Translations under genes and position numbers: made by a program | Assembly: GCA_905250025.1 (NCBI GenBank) | Contig: CAJNOJ010000012.1 | Location: 372,001 to 436,000 of the forward strand | Origin: Adineta ricciae | Taxonomy: Eukaryota > Rotifera > Eurotatoria > Adinetida > Adinetidae | DNA length: 64,000 bases | Direction: 5' to 3' | Shown: in pieces, positions 1-10,362 of the stretch | How the letters are laid out: each line of letters starts with the position of its first letter | How positions within the stretch are numbered: the first letter of the stretch is position 1 | The notes under the pieces: model-generated | What the model saw: the letters and a program-made list of their open reading frames with translations, nothing else | The model's database searches: none | What the model was told of the DNA's origin: nothing

Positions 1-656
1 GACGTTACTAAATAGACTCTCGGTCTGCAGATATTTAATTCTATACAGATGAAGTATTTCTAGTCGTATGAGTACTCAATAAAGGATACTGCTGAATAAT
101 GTTCATTGATAGTCATTCGAGTCTTGCGAATTATTAGCATCGTTCTCATTTGAATTTGAATAGCTGAGGTAGACTGAAAGACTTAGACTGGACACATTCG
201 TATTTGTTATGCCATTCGACGATCGATTTCTTCCTATATTCATCTATTGATTTACAGAAAAGGTATTTGTCTTATAAATATGACGTTCTGTTCTCTCATC
301 ACTAAGAGAACGGAATAAATATCATTAATGTATCTTCGTGACTGTCTTTTCTGTGTTTCTTCTTGAGTCAGACAGAATGCGTTTCTCGATACCGACGTTT
401 TGTTTCGTTGGATTCATCCCCTTATATGTAATTTTACCGAATTCTTCTCTTTTTCTCTTTCCTTCTTTTTTTCGGCTGTTGGCGAGCAAACATGCATGTA
501 TTCTTCTTTTTTTTGTAGCAGTTTGATTTTAAAATCTTACGTGACGGAGAATAATTTGTACCATACGCAGTTTTTGGCTTAATAATCCATCAGTGTAAAT
601 GCTGTTTCTTACAATATTCTATTAGATATTATTAACTATTCTTACTAACTTGGTCA
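1..656. other. Gene-free upstream region of copy A
   Basis: No gene is visible. Short open frames at 338-582 have counterparts at 25589-25771, but these differ in length and at many residues, so they do not look coding. The stretch is probably the promoter side of the methyltransferase gene. Confidence 0.5.
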
Positions 657-1936
657 ATGGGACAAGTGACAATGTCGATCAAGTGAGTAATCATGTTCTC
701 AAAGATCGATATCAGATGAAGCGAGAATATCTAGAGATTGATCTGAGAATTGGATAGTCGTTTGAATGGAAGTACATTGTGCTGCGATTTGCCTTTCCAG
801 ACAATGGTGTATTGTAAATGTTAGCAAATAAAACGTGATTTATCAACAGAACATTGCATTTCAATGTCAAATAGTCTATAAAAAGTCATCAATTCTTGAA
901 GCGAATGATTGAGTGACAATGCGTATTGATTTCATTTGATGTTCACATCCTCTCCGAACTAATTCTATTATATAAATCGATTATATTGTTTCTTATTAGA
1001 TATATATCAAGACGATCTATTCTATTATTGACGTTAACGATTGGAATGATTTGTGCATACTACTACATGACAGTAGACTCAACAGAAATTCTTTTTACTA
1101 TTTATAAAACACCTGATCTGTCGTATAAAGTAATCAATATGAACGATCGAACGCCGGCATATCGATTAGCAACGCTCAATGGGAGAAGACCATACGCTGA
1201 TGGCGATCGAGCACAGGCGACTGTCGTCGAACATCTTCGATTATTAGAGAGATGTCAACGCGATCCCTCACTTGTTGTTGTTGATGTCGGCGCATATCTA
1301 GGAGATTTTGGATTGTATGCTGCGGCATGCGGTTGTCAAGTATACTTATTTGAAGTGCAACCTGATATGATCGATTTAATACAGACATCTATCAATGTTA
1401 ATGACTTTCCTTCCTCGCGCGTTCAGCTGGTGCATAAAGCTGTTACTGATTTACCGTCGAATTCGAATTTGACATTTAGTATTGCTGGAGGAAGTACGAC
1501 GGCTGCCAATGGAACATTATCTGTTTCAACCATTCGTCTCGACGATATTCAATGGCCATTGAATTCGAAAATATTTCTTTTAAAAATTGATGTGGAGGGT
1601 TTTGAATTGCATGTACTTCGCTCGGCACAAAATCTCTTTCGCAATCAACGTATTCAGCATGTAATCTTTGAGTATACTGCATTCTGGACTGATAGAGCAG
1701 CCCAGAAAGAGGTTCTACCGTATGTTGACAAGAAATTAGGTGCGAAGAACTTCTATGTATTACACCGGACGAGAAAAGATGTTTATGGTCCGTTAGATCG
1801 CGATAAGTTCGATGAATTTTATGAAATTCACACGAAGAGGTGTTTACAGACCGATGTCTATGCGACTTTCATCGATCTTGAATCAAATGATATGATCAAA
1901 ACAAAAGAGTATGATGTGAAATCAACGCTAGCATAA
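657..1936 (+). CDS. FkbM-family methyltransferase, membrane-anchored (copy A)
   Basis: Probable S-adenosylmethionine-dependent FkbM-type methyltransferase. The SAM-binding core VVVDVGAYLGDFGLYAA is followed by FEVQPDMIDLI, and KIDVEGFELHVLRSA near the end is the FkbM signature; the family methylates sugars or small molecules, and the substrate here is unknown. The long open frame has no ATG before its hydrophobic segment. I infer a first exon at 657-682 starting MGQVTMSIK, spliced from GTGAGT at 683 to the acceptor ending at 999. The joined frame encodes 320 residues. Copy B gives exactly the same length although its intron is 2 bp shorter near the acceptor. Residues of about 12-30 form a membrane segment, so the enzyme is likely a type II protein of the ER or Golgi lumen. 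A poly(A) signal follows at 2020. Confidence 0.75.
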
Positions 1937-2278
1937 CCGAGTATATGTTAATCGTTTCTACTTTGGCGTTTTAGGGAAATGTTGTATATATTATTTTCCT
2001 TTTATGCATATCGTTGTGTAATAAAATGAACTGTTCTAGTAGATAAGTCATTCTCTATCTTTCATCCTGTTTCACGCTAACCAACCGATAAAACGTGTTC
2101 GACTGTTACAAGCTTAATTCAATTGCTTCTGTTAATAATTGTGAAGAGGATTGAACAACAATGTATTGTCATTATCAATTGTATGCAGAAGTACTAGGCA
2201 AAGCGTTTTTTCCTACATAGGAGATTTCAAGAATAGTACCAAAATGCGTTAGGAAAATATGGTTTGTTTTAATGAATA
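1937..2278. other. Convergent 3'-3' spacer
   Basis: The spacer separates the 3' ends of the methyltransferase and macrodomain genes. Apart from the AATAAA at 2020 nothing is recognisable. Confidence 0.6.
2020..2025 (+). terminator. Candidate polyadenylation signal (AATAAA)
   Basis: AATAAA lies 84 bp after the stop of the methyltransferase gene and is kept in copy B at 27271. Confidence 0.5.
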
Positions 2279-3181
2279 TCATAGTTTGTTTTGACAAAAA
2301 TGATTCAGTGTATCGAAATATCGTTGTTCATCTTCGCGACTAAAAACATCAAAGATAATTAGAGATATTTTTGTGTTTGAACCACGATGTCGAAGCCAGT
2401 CAGCTACCGTTTGTATGGCTATGCGACAGGCACTATCAGCTGGAAAAGCAAATAATCCTGTTGAAATACAGCAGAATGCAATCGATGTGATGGTGCCAAT
2501 TTCAGATGCTAAGTTCAAACAAGATTCGTAGCAAGAAGCCAATTGTCGAGCATCATTGTCTGTGACACGTGCACCATATGACAACTGAGGACCAACGGTA
2601 TGTATCACGTATCGAGAGGGAAGATTATAAGCAATGGTGATTTTAGCATGACCAATCGGTTCTGACTGTCCCTGTCGGTTCATAATAGCATAACAGTCGT
2701 CTCTTAAACGCGGACCAGCAGCTGCATGAATGACATTATCTATACATAGATGGGTAGGTTGAAAACAGCCTAAAAGAGCGTTATTCGCTGCGTTAACAAT
2801 GGCGTCGACGACTAGAGTTGTGATATCACCGCGCCAAACACGAATTTGCGGAAAGGATTTGTATTGTACAGGGAGATTGCTTGCATATGTTAATGTTTTC
2901 ATGTGATCTCGTTCGAAAGAAAGCATTTGATCGATCAGATTATAGATATGTGAAGGATATCGTTGTTCAGGCGAAGGATCGCGAATAGTAAGAGTGTGAC
3001 GAATGAAAGATCGTTGATCTTCAATAGAATTCTGGGAATAAGGACTTTGTGGTCCACTGAAATATTCGACGAGCTCACGAATAATTGAGCCATAGTTAAT
3101 TGCTTTATTAGAGTTATGTACGGCCAGGGGTTGTAGTTTGATTAATGAAGAATAATCTTTCAAAGTTAGTGTATGGGACAT
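2279..3181 (-). CDS. Zn-type macrodomain protein, probable ADP-ribosyl hydrolase (copy A)
   Basis: Single-exon gene of 300 residues. The C-terminal two thirds (from about residue 115) is a macrodomain: RVWRGDITTLVVDAIVNAAN binds ADP-ribose, and HTVGPQ and the later STGLFAFP loop are the other conserved parts. The segment GCFQPTHLCIDNVIHAAAG followed by LRDDC has the Cys/His spacing of the Zn-containing macrodomains, known from bacteria (sirtuin-linked, lipoyl-associated) and fungi, which remove mono-ADP-ribose from proteins. The N-terminal ~110 residues are helical and resemble the leader of those bacterial enzymes. No signal peptide is present, so the protein is probably cytosolic. Copy B differs at about a dozen residues, including R to C and D to N, but keeps all motif residues. 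Ancient horizontal acquisition is possible and was not tested. Confidence 0.88.
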   Translation of the reverse strand: MSHTLTLKDYSSLIKLQPLAVHNSNKAINYGSIIRELVEYFSGPQSPYSQNSIEDQRSFIRHTLTIRDPSPEQRYPSHIYNLIDQMLSFERDHMKTLTYASNLPVQYKSFPQIRVWRGDITTLVVDAIVNAANNALLGCFQPTHLCIDNVIHAAAGPRLRDDCYAIMNRQGQSEPIGHAKITIAYNLPSRYVIHTVGPQLSYGARVTDNDARQLASCYESCLNLASEIGTITSIAFCCISTGLFAFPADSACRIAIQTVADWLRHRGSNTKISLIIFDVFSREDEQRYFDTLNHFCQNKL

Positions 3182-3463
3182 CTAAAAAGCAATAAAGTTA
3201 AGCTCGTCTTTATTGTCATCATTGTTTCATATATACGCTAAGAAAAATTGTCGAGTCATTTCTTACCAACCACTTTCAATGTAATGGATTAGTCGTTAGT
3301 CATTGATGATGTACGTTTGTATGGAATTCGTTATCGAGCGCCATCTAACTGTTGTTTCGTAGCGACATGAAGGTGTTTCGAAGGGTAAAAAAGTTGAAAT
3401 GGTGATTAAAATCAATACGATTTCATCGGCTTCGTTCGTAGCTTTCAATTTAATTTATAAATC

Positions 3464-6400
3464 ATGGGTCCAAAACGAGCTGACAATGCTAACAAAAACC
3501 GACGCGTATCACAACTAATAGTTGCTCCAACAGAAGAACAAGGTTTTTTAGTTGATTTTTCATTCAGTCTCTATGCACATACGTACGTTCTATCTATAGA
3601 AAACCATCAATGTCTCGGTAAATTTGCTGCTGATTTGGAGATATGTTGTCGAGAACTGTCTTCAATGCCTCCATATCTCACTATTCCGGTGTACAATCGT
3701 AATCTTCCATCTTCAGTATCCCAACAAATGGGTACATATTCAGGTGCATCTGTCGCTCCATCGTTGATTGGCGGCGAAGAACAATTCTCTTCATCGGCCA
3801 AGTTGCCATCTACTGCACGTATTCCATCGAATAGTGGAACGTTAACTGGTCTAGAAACTGATAATCGATCACATAGTATTCTTGGTAAGTCGATAAATTC
3901 ATGACGCTCAAGTCAAATTGAAGACGTTTTTTTTTTCGTTTAAAGGACGTGAATCAATCAGATCTTCATCATCCTCTTATCGTACATTTCACCTTGTATC
4001 AAACAGTGACTTTTATCGTCCAAAATTCCTAGCCGATCCAGTTGGTCACGAGCAAGATCCAATCGATCAAATCAAAGCCTTATATATGCGAGGTATTTAC
4101 TTATACTCAGTGTGAAGGATAAAATTACCTTACCTTTTCACTTAGCCTGGCAACTTGATCAACGGTTTATTGACATATTGAAAAAGGTGCTTCCTTTACA
4201 AGAACAATTGCATACACTCGAGTACGTTTTGTGTATATCCAATAAACATTGGATAAAATCGTCATATTTACTCTAGCTTTTGTTTTGTCGGACTGAACGC
4301 ACAGACAATCTATGGGCTTGCTGACGTTTGTCAAACGATCAAAAATTTAAAGTAAGCACTTTGAAACAATAAACCTCATTCACTAAAATTCCTAGCATCC
4401 CCTTTTAGAACTGTTTCACTGGATGGAAATCCATTGGCAGGAGAGCATTTCTATACTCTAATCGATAAGCCTGATTCGAAGTAAACAACATTAAACATTG
4501 AATGATTTGTAATATCTACAATTGACACACTTGTCTAGAATAGTTCATCTTTCCCTTCGATTTTGCCAAGTCGGTGATACAGGTAGTGAACGTCTTGCCA
4601 ATGCTCTGGGAACGATGTATATTCAAAATTGCAAATTATTAACATTAACACTAACCGGTAATCAAATTGGTGATCATGGTGCTGAATCTTTCGCAAAAGT
4701 AAAGTCAATCGCTGCCATTCTTCGACTATTTTTCATCTTCAGGCATTGCGATACAATCGAACATTGATTTCTCTTAATCTTTCATCGAATTGCATTACTG
4801 ATACAGGTGCATGTGCATTAGCATTCGTAAGTACCGAATATTATGAGATTCTCTTTTTTTTCCTAAACAAAATGATTCATCATACTATCCATTTAGATAT
4901 AAGTAGGGTAGGTTTTGTCGATGTATATCTATTGTAACGTCATTAATGTGTTTGTTTGTCTAGGAACTAGGTTTTGATAGTAAATATTGTCGTATATATT
5001 CTATTGAATCTAGTTTAAAGAGTGTTTTTGTATGTGCAATCGTTATTAACTCATTGTCGTTTAGGTTTTACGGCAGATTAACTTGACTAACGACGAAATC
5101 ATTCATCGGAGACATTTACTATCGGAACGATATGGAGATGCAAATGCAAATGACTTTCGTATTTATGTAAGGCATACACAGTGAGTGACCATACCAGAAT
5201 GAAGAGAACAATTTTTAGGCGACCTCACCAACTCCATCAACAACATCAACGAAAAGTCGTTCAGCTCGTGACTTGAGACGAACTTTGGATTCCAATAAGA
5301 ACCGAAAAACGACCTCAACAAGATCTACAGTATGTTTCGAAAACGCTCAATCTTTGTTCAATCTTCACGATGGTTCCGTATGCTTTTAGGACAAACGTCA
5401 TAGGGCAGATTCGAGCGGTAGACGACTCGCTGTCAAATCAATTTCTTTTCATTTCAAAATCGATTCTTGTAGATGAAAATCGTCCGCCGTCGACTAATAA
5501 GAATGAACATAAGAAGGGAGCAAACGCACGCTCAACATCCACAAACGCTCGAGGAGTTGCATCTGGTAAATACCATGAATTTACTATTCTAAAAGATAAA
5601 TCCAATTGGTATTCGTTTAGATTCAACACGAGCACCAACTGTAGCCCGTGGCAAGAAAACTTCGTCAAGTACGACGAATGTGTCAAAGAAGAATACTTCA
5701 TCTGCAAAAGAAGATGACGATCCCAATGAAAAGGTAATTTAAATAAGCAGAATAATTGAGATTCAAGCAGCCTTTTCATCTTACTGCTCTTCACGACGAT
5801 AATTTTGATAGAATAGTTGCACATTTCGGAATATACATGATACTTTCTAATAGATCGATGAATCTATAACTCTCTTTTCTCTCCAGAACCGGTAAGTTGC
5901 TATATTCTTAATCAAAAAGTCAAATATATACAATCAAACTTATTTTCTCATCTATTAATTAACGTAAATCATTCAATATCATAATCATTTGATTATCTTT
6001 ACATATCAAATTCCTGTTCTTCACATCGACGCTTCATTCCGCACTCTTCATTGCTTTTCTTGGCATTTTGTCTATCAACAACAATTTTCCTCATTTATTT
6101 TTAGGGTCATCCACCTGTAGGATCATTATCGGGAAAAGTACGACTCTTTTTATCATTAAAAGCCTTCATTTTGTTGTTTATAGTTACCAATGCTAACGAC
6201 CCAGCGATCCGAACGTGAAAATCCATTAATAGAAAGAAATGAAAATCAATTATCAAATGGTGAAATAATTTTAAAAGGCAATTTAGTTCTTTTGAACTTG
6301 AATTTATCTCGTAAATACACTCAATAAACTACGCGATAAATACTATTTGTGTTTCTCGCAGGAAATCATTTAACTTTAATAACGGTCAATGAATTTCTCC

Positions 6401-6825
6401 TTTCCGTTCAGTATCAATTGAATATAACACAATTTCATGAAACCAATTACGCTTCCCTGGCCGATTTCTCTGGTCTATGTCGACTCGAACTCAAAGTACT
6501 CAGACCTCTTTTGATGTTCGGAATAATTATCTTTTTCTTGCATGATTGAAGGATATGGAAGAAGTATCGAAAGCTTCCTCTGCTTATCAAGCATTAGAAA
6601 CGCTTCTTGCTCAAAAGAATCCATTGCATCGTTCTCAACAAATTAAAGAATACGAAGCAAAATTGATCGCTGAACAGCAACAATCGGTTCCTAGTGTATC
6701 AGAGAAGGCACGTGTTGGTTCGAGTCTCCGCTCGACCAGTAAGTTTATTCTACCTTCTAGAAATCTTTTTTACTGTCTTCTTTTCAGCTCAACGACCAAC
6801 ATCCCGTGTTAAAGATCCGAATTGA
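3464..6825 (+). CDS. Leucine-rich repeat protein, LRRC71-like (copy A)
   Basis: Multi-exon gene of about 15 exons, starting MGPKRADNANK and ending RVKDPN before TGA at 6823-6825. The first exon ends at 3884 and joins GRESIRSSSSS at 3946 in frame. Later exons give TVSLDGNPLAGEHF, then IVHLSLRFCQVGD, LTLTLTGNQIGDHGAESFAK and LISLNLSSNCITDTGACAL, which are ribonuclease-inhibitor-type leucine-rich repeats. A basic, Ser/Thr-rich linker of many small exons (about 5220-6150) follows. A last repeat-like unit has LVLLNLNLS and LCRLELK, and the tail is charged and coiled (KEYEAKLIAEQQQ). The order of repeats, low-complexity linker and late LRR unit resembles animal LRRC71, a poorly studied cilium/testis-associated protein; that name is a guess. 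No membrane segment is seen. Copy B keeps all exons in frame. Confidence 0.7.
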
Positions 6826-6904
6826 TTTTATTTTCTCTTTTCAATAAACCAAATTCTAGTTTTTCTCTCCTCATTTTTCTAGATTTCTTTTTCTTTGTCT
6901 CTCA

Positions 6905-7316
6905 ATGTCCGCTGGAACAAAAGCCTATGTCGACGGTAAAATTCAAGTCCGCCGAATCATGATGTTCGCCAAATCGAATGATCCGGAATCGCAAAGAGCG
7001 AAAGATATCCTCAACCAATATGATCTCTCTACAGGTAACTACTCATCAAAACATTCACTTGCTCTCTATTCGATATTTTAGACGACTATGAATGTGTCGA
7101 CATCGAAAAACGACAAGATTGCATCCAATTAGAAAACTATTTTCAGTATATCTGCTACACTGATCGCCGAAAGGTAAAGAAAACATGATTTTCATTCGTA
7201 TAAAACCGAACATTTTGTAGAATCCATATATCTTTATCAATCAACTGTACTTTGGTTCGCTATTTGAGCTGAATATCTGTCATCAGAATGGTTCATTGAA
7301 GAAAGTTTTATCGTAG
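6905..7316 (+). CDS. Glutaredoxin-fold protein lacking the catalytic cysteine (copy A)
   Basis: Three exons (6905-7034, 7082-7173, 7221-7316) give 105 residues with an exactly closed frame. The order is glutaredoxin-like: KIQVRRIMMFAKSNDPESQR aligns with the strand and CPYC active-site loop, YECVDIE is the second strand, and NPYIFINQLYFGSLFELN aligns with the glutathione-binding VPxVFI..xIGG region. The active-site CxxC is replaced by SNDPE, so thiol-disulfide exchange is not expected. SH3BGR-like proteins show the same loss, so a non-enzymatic, glutathione- or partner-binding role is plausible. It sits 80 bp after the LRR gene on the same strand. The other copy keeps the same substitution, so this is not a sequencing error. 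Confidence 0.72.
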
Positions 7317-7342
7317 AATAGACTTGTTGAATTGTATTTACC

Positions 7343-7348
7343 AATAAA
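7343..7348 (+). terminator. Candidate polyadenylation signal (AATAAA)
   Basis: AATAAA lies 27 bp after the stop of the glutaredoxin-fold gene; copy B keeps it in the same place. Confidence 0.5.
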
Positions 7349-8071
7349 AATAATGAAAAAAAAAGAAATTTTCCCTCGTTTCACACGACCTGGAAGCGAC
7401 ATTTTTAACATCTCATTACTTTTTTTTCCCAAGTAATATGCAAATTTGTACGAATGATTGATTTGACAACTCGGTATTTACTTTTCGAATCGTGATTATA
7501 TTCTAAACATTTCTTGCCACTTGATTTCTCTCGAATATTTGACCAAAATTCTCTTCGTTCTCCGATCCTGATGTTTTCAATTCTTTCGAAACCTACCATG
7601 ATTAGCAAACAAAATTCTTTACAGAACAGAATCAGTTTCGAAGGGCAACAAACATTCTCCAACACTTGAAAGGCTTTATTAATATGAGCACTTGAAACAT
7701 TTTTTTCGTACGGACATATGTCCTTGAATTTCTACTATTTGTTAATCAAAATACGAACTAATTGTAGTTAAACATGTCGACAGAAAACATGACATTGATT
7801 TTTCAAGGTTTCTCAGACGAAAAGCAAATGAATAATTTACAGTTACATGTCTTTTCATGTCACGAATGGCATTCTCATATATCGAAGAAAATCTCTTACA
7901 ATGAGTTTAATCTCGATTTGTAATGGTGCCACTTAAAATGTGTGTGTATACTTTAAGCTAAATATTTCATGCTTTTTCTCATGGTCATAAGCACTTGTTC
8001 AATATTATTATTGTCATTGAAAGGAAAAAGAGAATTTTTCAACACAAAGTTCTACTGTACAAACAAATTGT
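7349..8071. other. Convergent 3' spacer with no visible gene
   Basis: An 86-codon open frame on the minus strand at 7405-7665 is broken by indels in copy B (32639-32821), so it is not coding. The stretch is unusually well kept between the copies around 7680-8070, which probably covers 3' UTRs. Confidence 0.55.
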
Positions 8072-9003
8072 TTAACAGTCAGTTTGCTGTTCAAGTTCGT
8101 TCATTATCTGAGCAAAACATTCGCTACCACCGAATAAACGTTGACAACGAGTGCCCAGCGGCACATCGTCAATGATCGTCGATGATGGTGTTAACATTCG
8201 ACTGCCTGTTTTTCGACTAGTTATATCGGTAGAAGCAGCGGATGATGACGAACTCGTTTGCTTACGAAGAATGGAACGTGTGTGACCGATAGTTAGGCCG
8301 CGATGCGATCTATTTGAATGCATATCAAGAGGAGAACTATTGTTCGAAGATTTCCGAGAGATAGGCTGAAGTTTCGAGATCACTCGTGTTTTCATTAGTG
8401 CTGAGCGCCAATGAGTAGATGGAACGTTAGGTGAACGTCTTGATGTTTGGTCAGCGTGAAAATCGACATGTCGGTAACGTGACGAAGTTGATAGATCAGA
8501 AACATGAATTGCAGGTAGAACGAAATGATGATTACGTATGGAAGTCGGAGCATTATGTGGGAAAGAATCATCTAAAATGACGATTACTATGTTTATTCGA
8601 CTGTTTTTTCGATCGAAGTCATATACCTTTATCCGATGAAGTTATTGTTGAAGATGAATCATCGCCGTGATATTTTCTTGGCGGAAGTTTTCTTGTTTTC
8701 GTCTTAGATGAATGCGTTGTTTTACTTTCTAATGGCGCTAATGGAGCTTTTGGTCCGGGGCGGCTTTTTAAATCCTTTTGAAATTGATACACATACCATG
8801 AACATGTCGAAACAAGTTGTTCGGCTTTAGCTAAATCGATACCCATTTGACAGAGCGAGTTTTTAAGCAAAGCCTGTGTCACGACAGGTCCACGACTATG
8901 TCCACTAGATGTTTTAAGCCATGCAGTATAATCTGAATATTTACTCTTCAATTCAGTAAGATCATCAGTGAGATACGTATTGTTTCTATCGGTCGATATA
9001 GAT
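8072..9003 (-). CDS. Serine-rich unknown protein, 5' end missing (copy A)
   Basis: This is the truncated copy of the gene that is complete at 33315-34343. Two exons remain, separated by a short intron with donor AAAG|GTATAT and acceptor TTTTAG near 8575. The visible parts are a conserved helical block YSDYTAWLKTSSGHSRGP with SLCQMGIDLAKAEQLV, then a basic Ser/Pro-rich tail with SKTKTRKLPPRK, ending in a short helix before EQQTDC. The first ~37 codons, present in copy B, are absent because the sequence changes at the N at 9004. The frame difference between the copies in the middle falls inside the intron and does not break the gene. The family is not recognised. Confidence 0.6.
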
Positions 9004-9004
9004 N
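9004..9004. other. Ambiguous base at the end of copy A; probable scaffold join
   Basis: This is the single N in the window. Left of it the sequence matches copy B up to 34245; right of it there is no match. Two genes on the minus strand are cut at this point. Confidence 0.8.
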
Positions 9005-9591
9005 AAACACCTTTCAGATATCAAATAGAATAACAATAACAACGAGCGATGGTCACAGATGAGTGTGAATGATAAAAATCTATTCTTACTCAAAACGGTT
9101 AGATTAAATCGTTTTATGATTGTCAATGTCCGATCAGCGGATGAAACACGACATGTGTATTCTCCTGCATCATCGTCGGAAACGTCCGATAAAATAAGAC
9201 TCCACGTCCAAGCATATCTAAACAATGAGAAGATGTTTTCATCGATTAGACTATTGACTATCGGATCAATTAAAGAAAGAACACGTACGTATGCTCAAGC
9301 ACGAATCGTGTACGATCATCGCTATCAAGATTTTCACCGGTCGATGTTGCCAATAAGCGTCCCGTGGGCCCATAAAAATCCGCCTAAAAAATATATTTCC
9401 CCGATGAACATGATGTAATCGAGAATGATGAAGGCACAACTTACCCGTCTATTCGAATATCGTTCGGGTAAATCACATATGAAGGTTGCTGTTTCACCCG
9501 TATTTACAGATACCGTTTCCGAAGAATCATCAGAAGAACAAATTGAAGGGGAGAACAATACAAAGATCGAAATGAGTATTCGTAAAATCAT
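9005..9591 (-). CDS. Immunoglobulin-domain secreted or surface protein, 3' truncated
   Basis: The gene starts at 9591 with a signal peptide (MILRILISIFVLFSPSICSS) followed by a V-set Ig domain: ETATFICDLP holds the first cysteine, RFVLEHTYAWTWSLILSDV leads to DAGEYTCRVSS with the second cysteine and the DxGxYxC signature, and FNLTVLS is the last strand. The exons are 9445-9591, 9289-9383 and 9090-9217, with clean donors and acceptors and matching phases. Everything after the first domain is missing because the sequence breaks at 9004. Ig domains of this type occur in lachesin- and IgLON-like adhesion proteins, but one domain cannot decide the family. Minus-strand splice signals at about 10250 and 9636 suggest a 5' UTR intron. 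Confidence 0.65.
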
Positions 9592-9782
9592 GTGTGTATG
9601 GTCTCTTGTAACATCAATATCTTGTCATATCTAGAAATGAGAATAAACTCCTTTGAATGTTTCCTATAACAGCATCATTCATTCATTTCTCTCTCCATCG
9701 CTTCTCTCCCTCGTTTGTCTTTCTTTTTTTTCTCTATATGTTTCTCTCTCCCTATTTTGTTCATACACATAATTATAGAGAT

Positions 9783-9793
9783 GTGTGTGTGTG
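9783..9793. repeat. Short (GT)n microsatellite
   Basis: A simple alternating GT run in non-coding DNA. Confidence 0.7.
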
Positions 9794-10025
9794 TTCATTT
9801 TTGATTCAGTACGTGCGTGCATAGGTTAAGAGAGAAAGCATGACTGATTATCATTCTTAGTTGCAACGAAATAAACGAGAGAAAGATTGAGTAGAAAATT
9901 ATAGACCTTGAACAAATTGAAAAAGAAATCATCTTACTGGAACACTGAACAGTGTGCATTCGCGCGCACGCGCATACTCAAATCCTTCGGCTTTCGACAT
10001 ATTTATTTCATTATAATCTCTTTTT

Positions 10026-10039
10026 CTCTCTCTCTCTCT
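10026..10039. repeat. (CT)n microsatellite
   Basis: A pure CT run within a wider pyrimidine-rich tract at 9690-10060. Confidence 0.8.
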
Positions 10040-10343
10040 TCCTTGTGTCTCTCTAAAATGAGATTACTCAAGGTCAGAAGAAGCCTTTTGTTTTTCCATT
10101 AGATGTCTGAAAACTAATTGAAAAACAACAAATGATATTCATTCTAACAAGGTTGTCTTTTCAATCATCGATGAATTGTCATCTTCCATAGACGAAAAAA
10201 AGGTCACAATTATCGATATTCACGTATCTCCTTCGACATACATAGTACTTACCTGAAAATGATCCTAAGCTTTAGAATAATTCTCGATAATTGGATTCAA
10301 GTGCATTCATACATGTACATACATACTCACTCGGAGAATTTCT

Positions 10344-10362
10344 TCTCTCTCTCTCTCTCTTC
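10344..10362. repeat. (CT)n microsatellite
   Basis: A second pure CT run about 300 bp after the first. Confidence 0.8.

Larger units (their letters stand above)
1..9003 (+). repeat. Copy A of a 9-kb duplicated block
   Basis: This segment aligns base for base with 25264-34245 in the same orientation, with substitutions every few dozen bases and small indels. It carries the same five genes in the same order and strand. Similarity ends exactly at the ambiguous base at 9004. On the left it runs to the window edge, so the true left end is not visible. The divergence is far above sequencing error and is similar in genes and spacers, as for alleles or homologous haplotypes. Introns carry more indels than exons, so both copies appear to be under selection. 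Whether the tandem arrangement is real or an assembly artefact cannot be decided from the sequence. Confidence 0.95.

Noticed and set aside
338-582. Overlapping small open frames upstream of the methyltransferase
   Set aside because: The counterpart in copy B differs at many residues and in length, and the frames have no splice partner. They behave like non-coding DNA.
7405-7665. 86-codon minus-strand frame
   Set aside because: It is interrupted by indels in copy B, so it is not conserved as coding sequence.
8072-8951. Apparent frameshift in copy A of the serine-rich gene compared with the single long frame in copy B
   Set aside because: The difference falls inside a short GT..AG intron present in both copies. 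Splicing gives the same frame, so there is no break.
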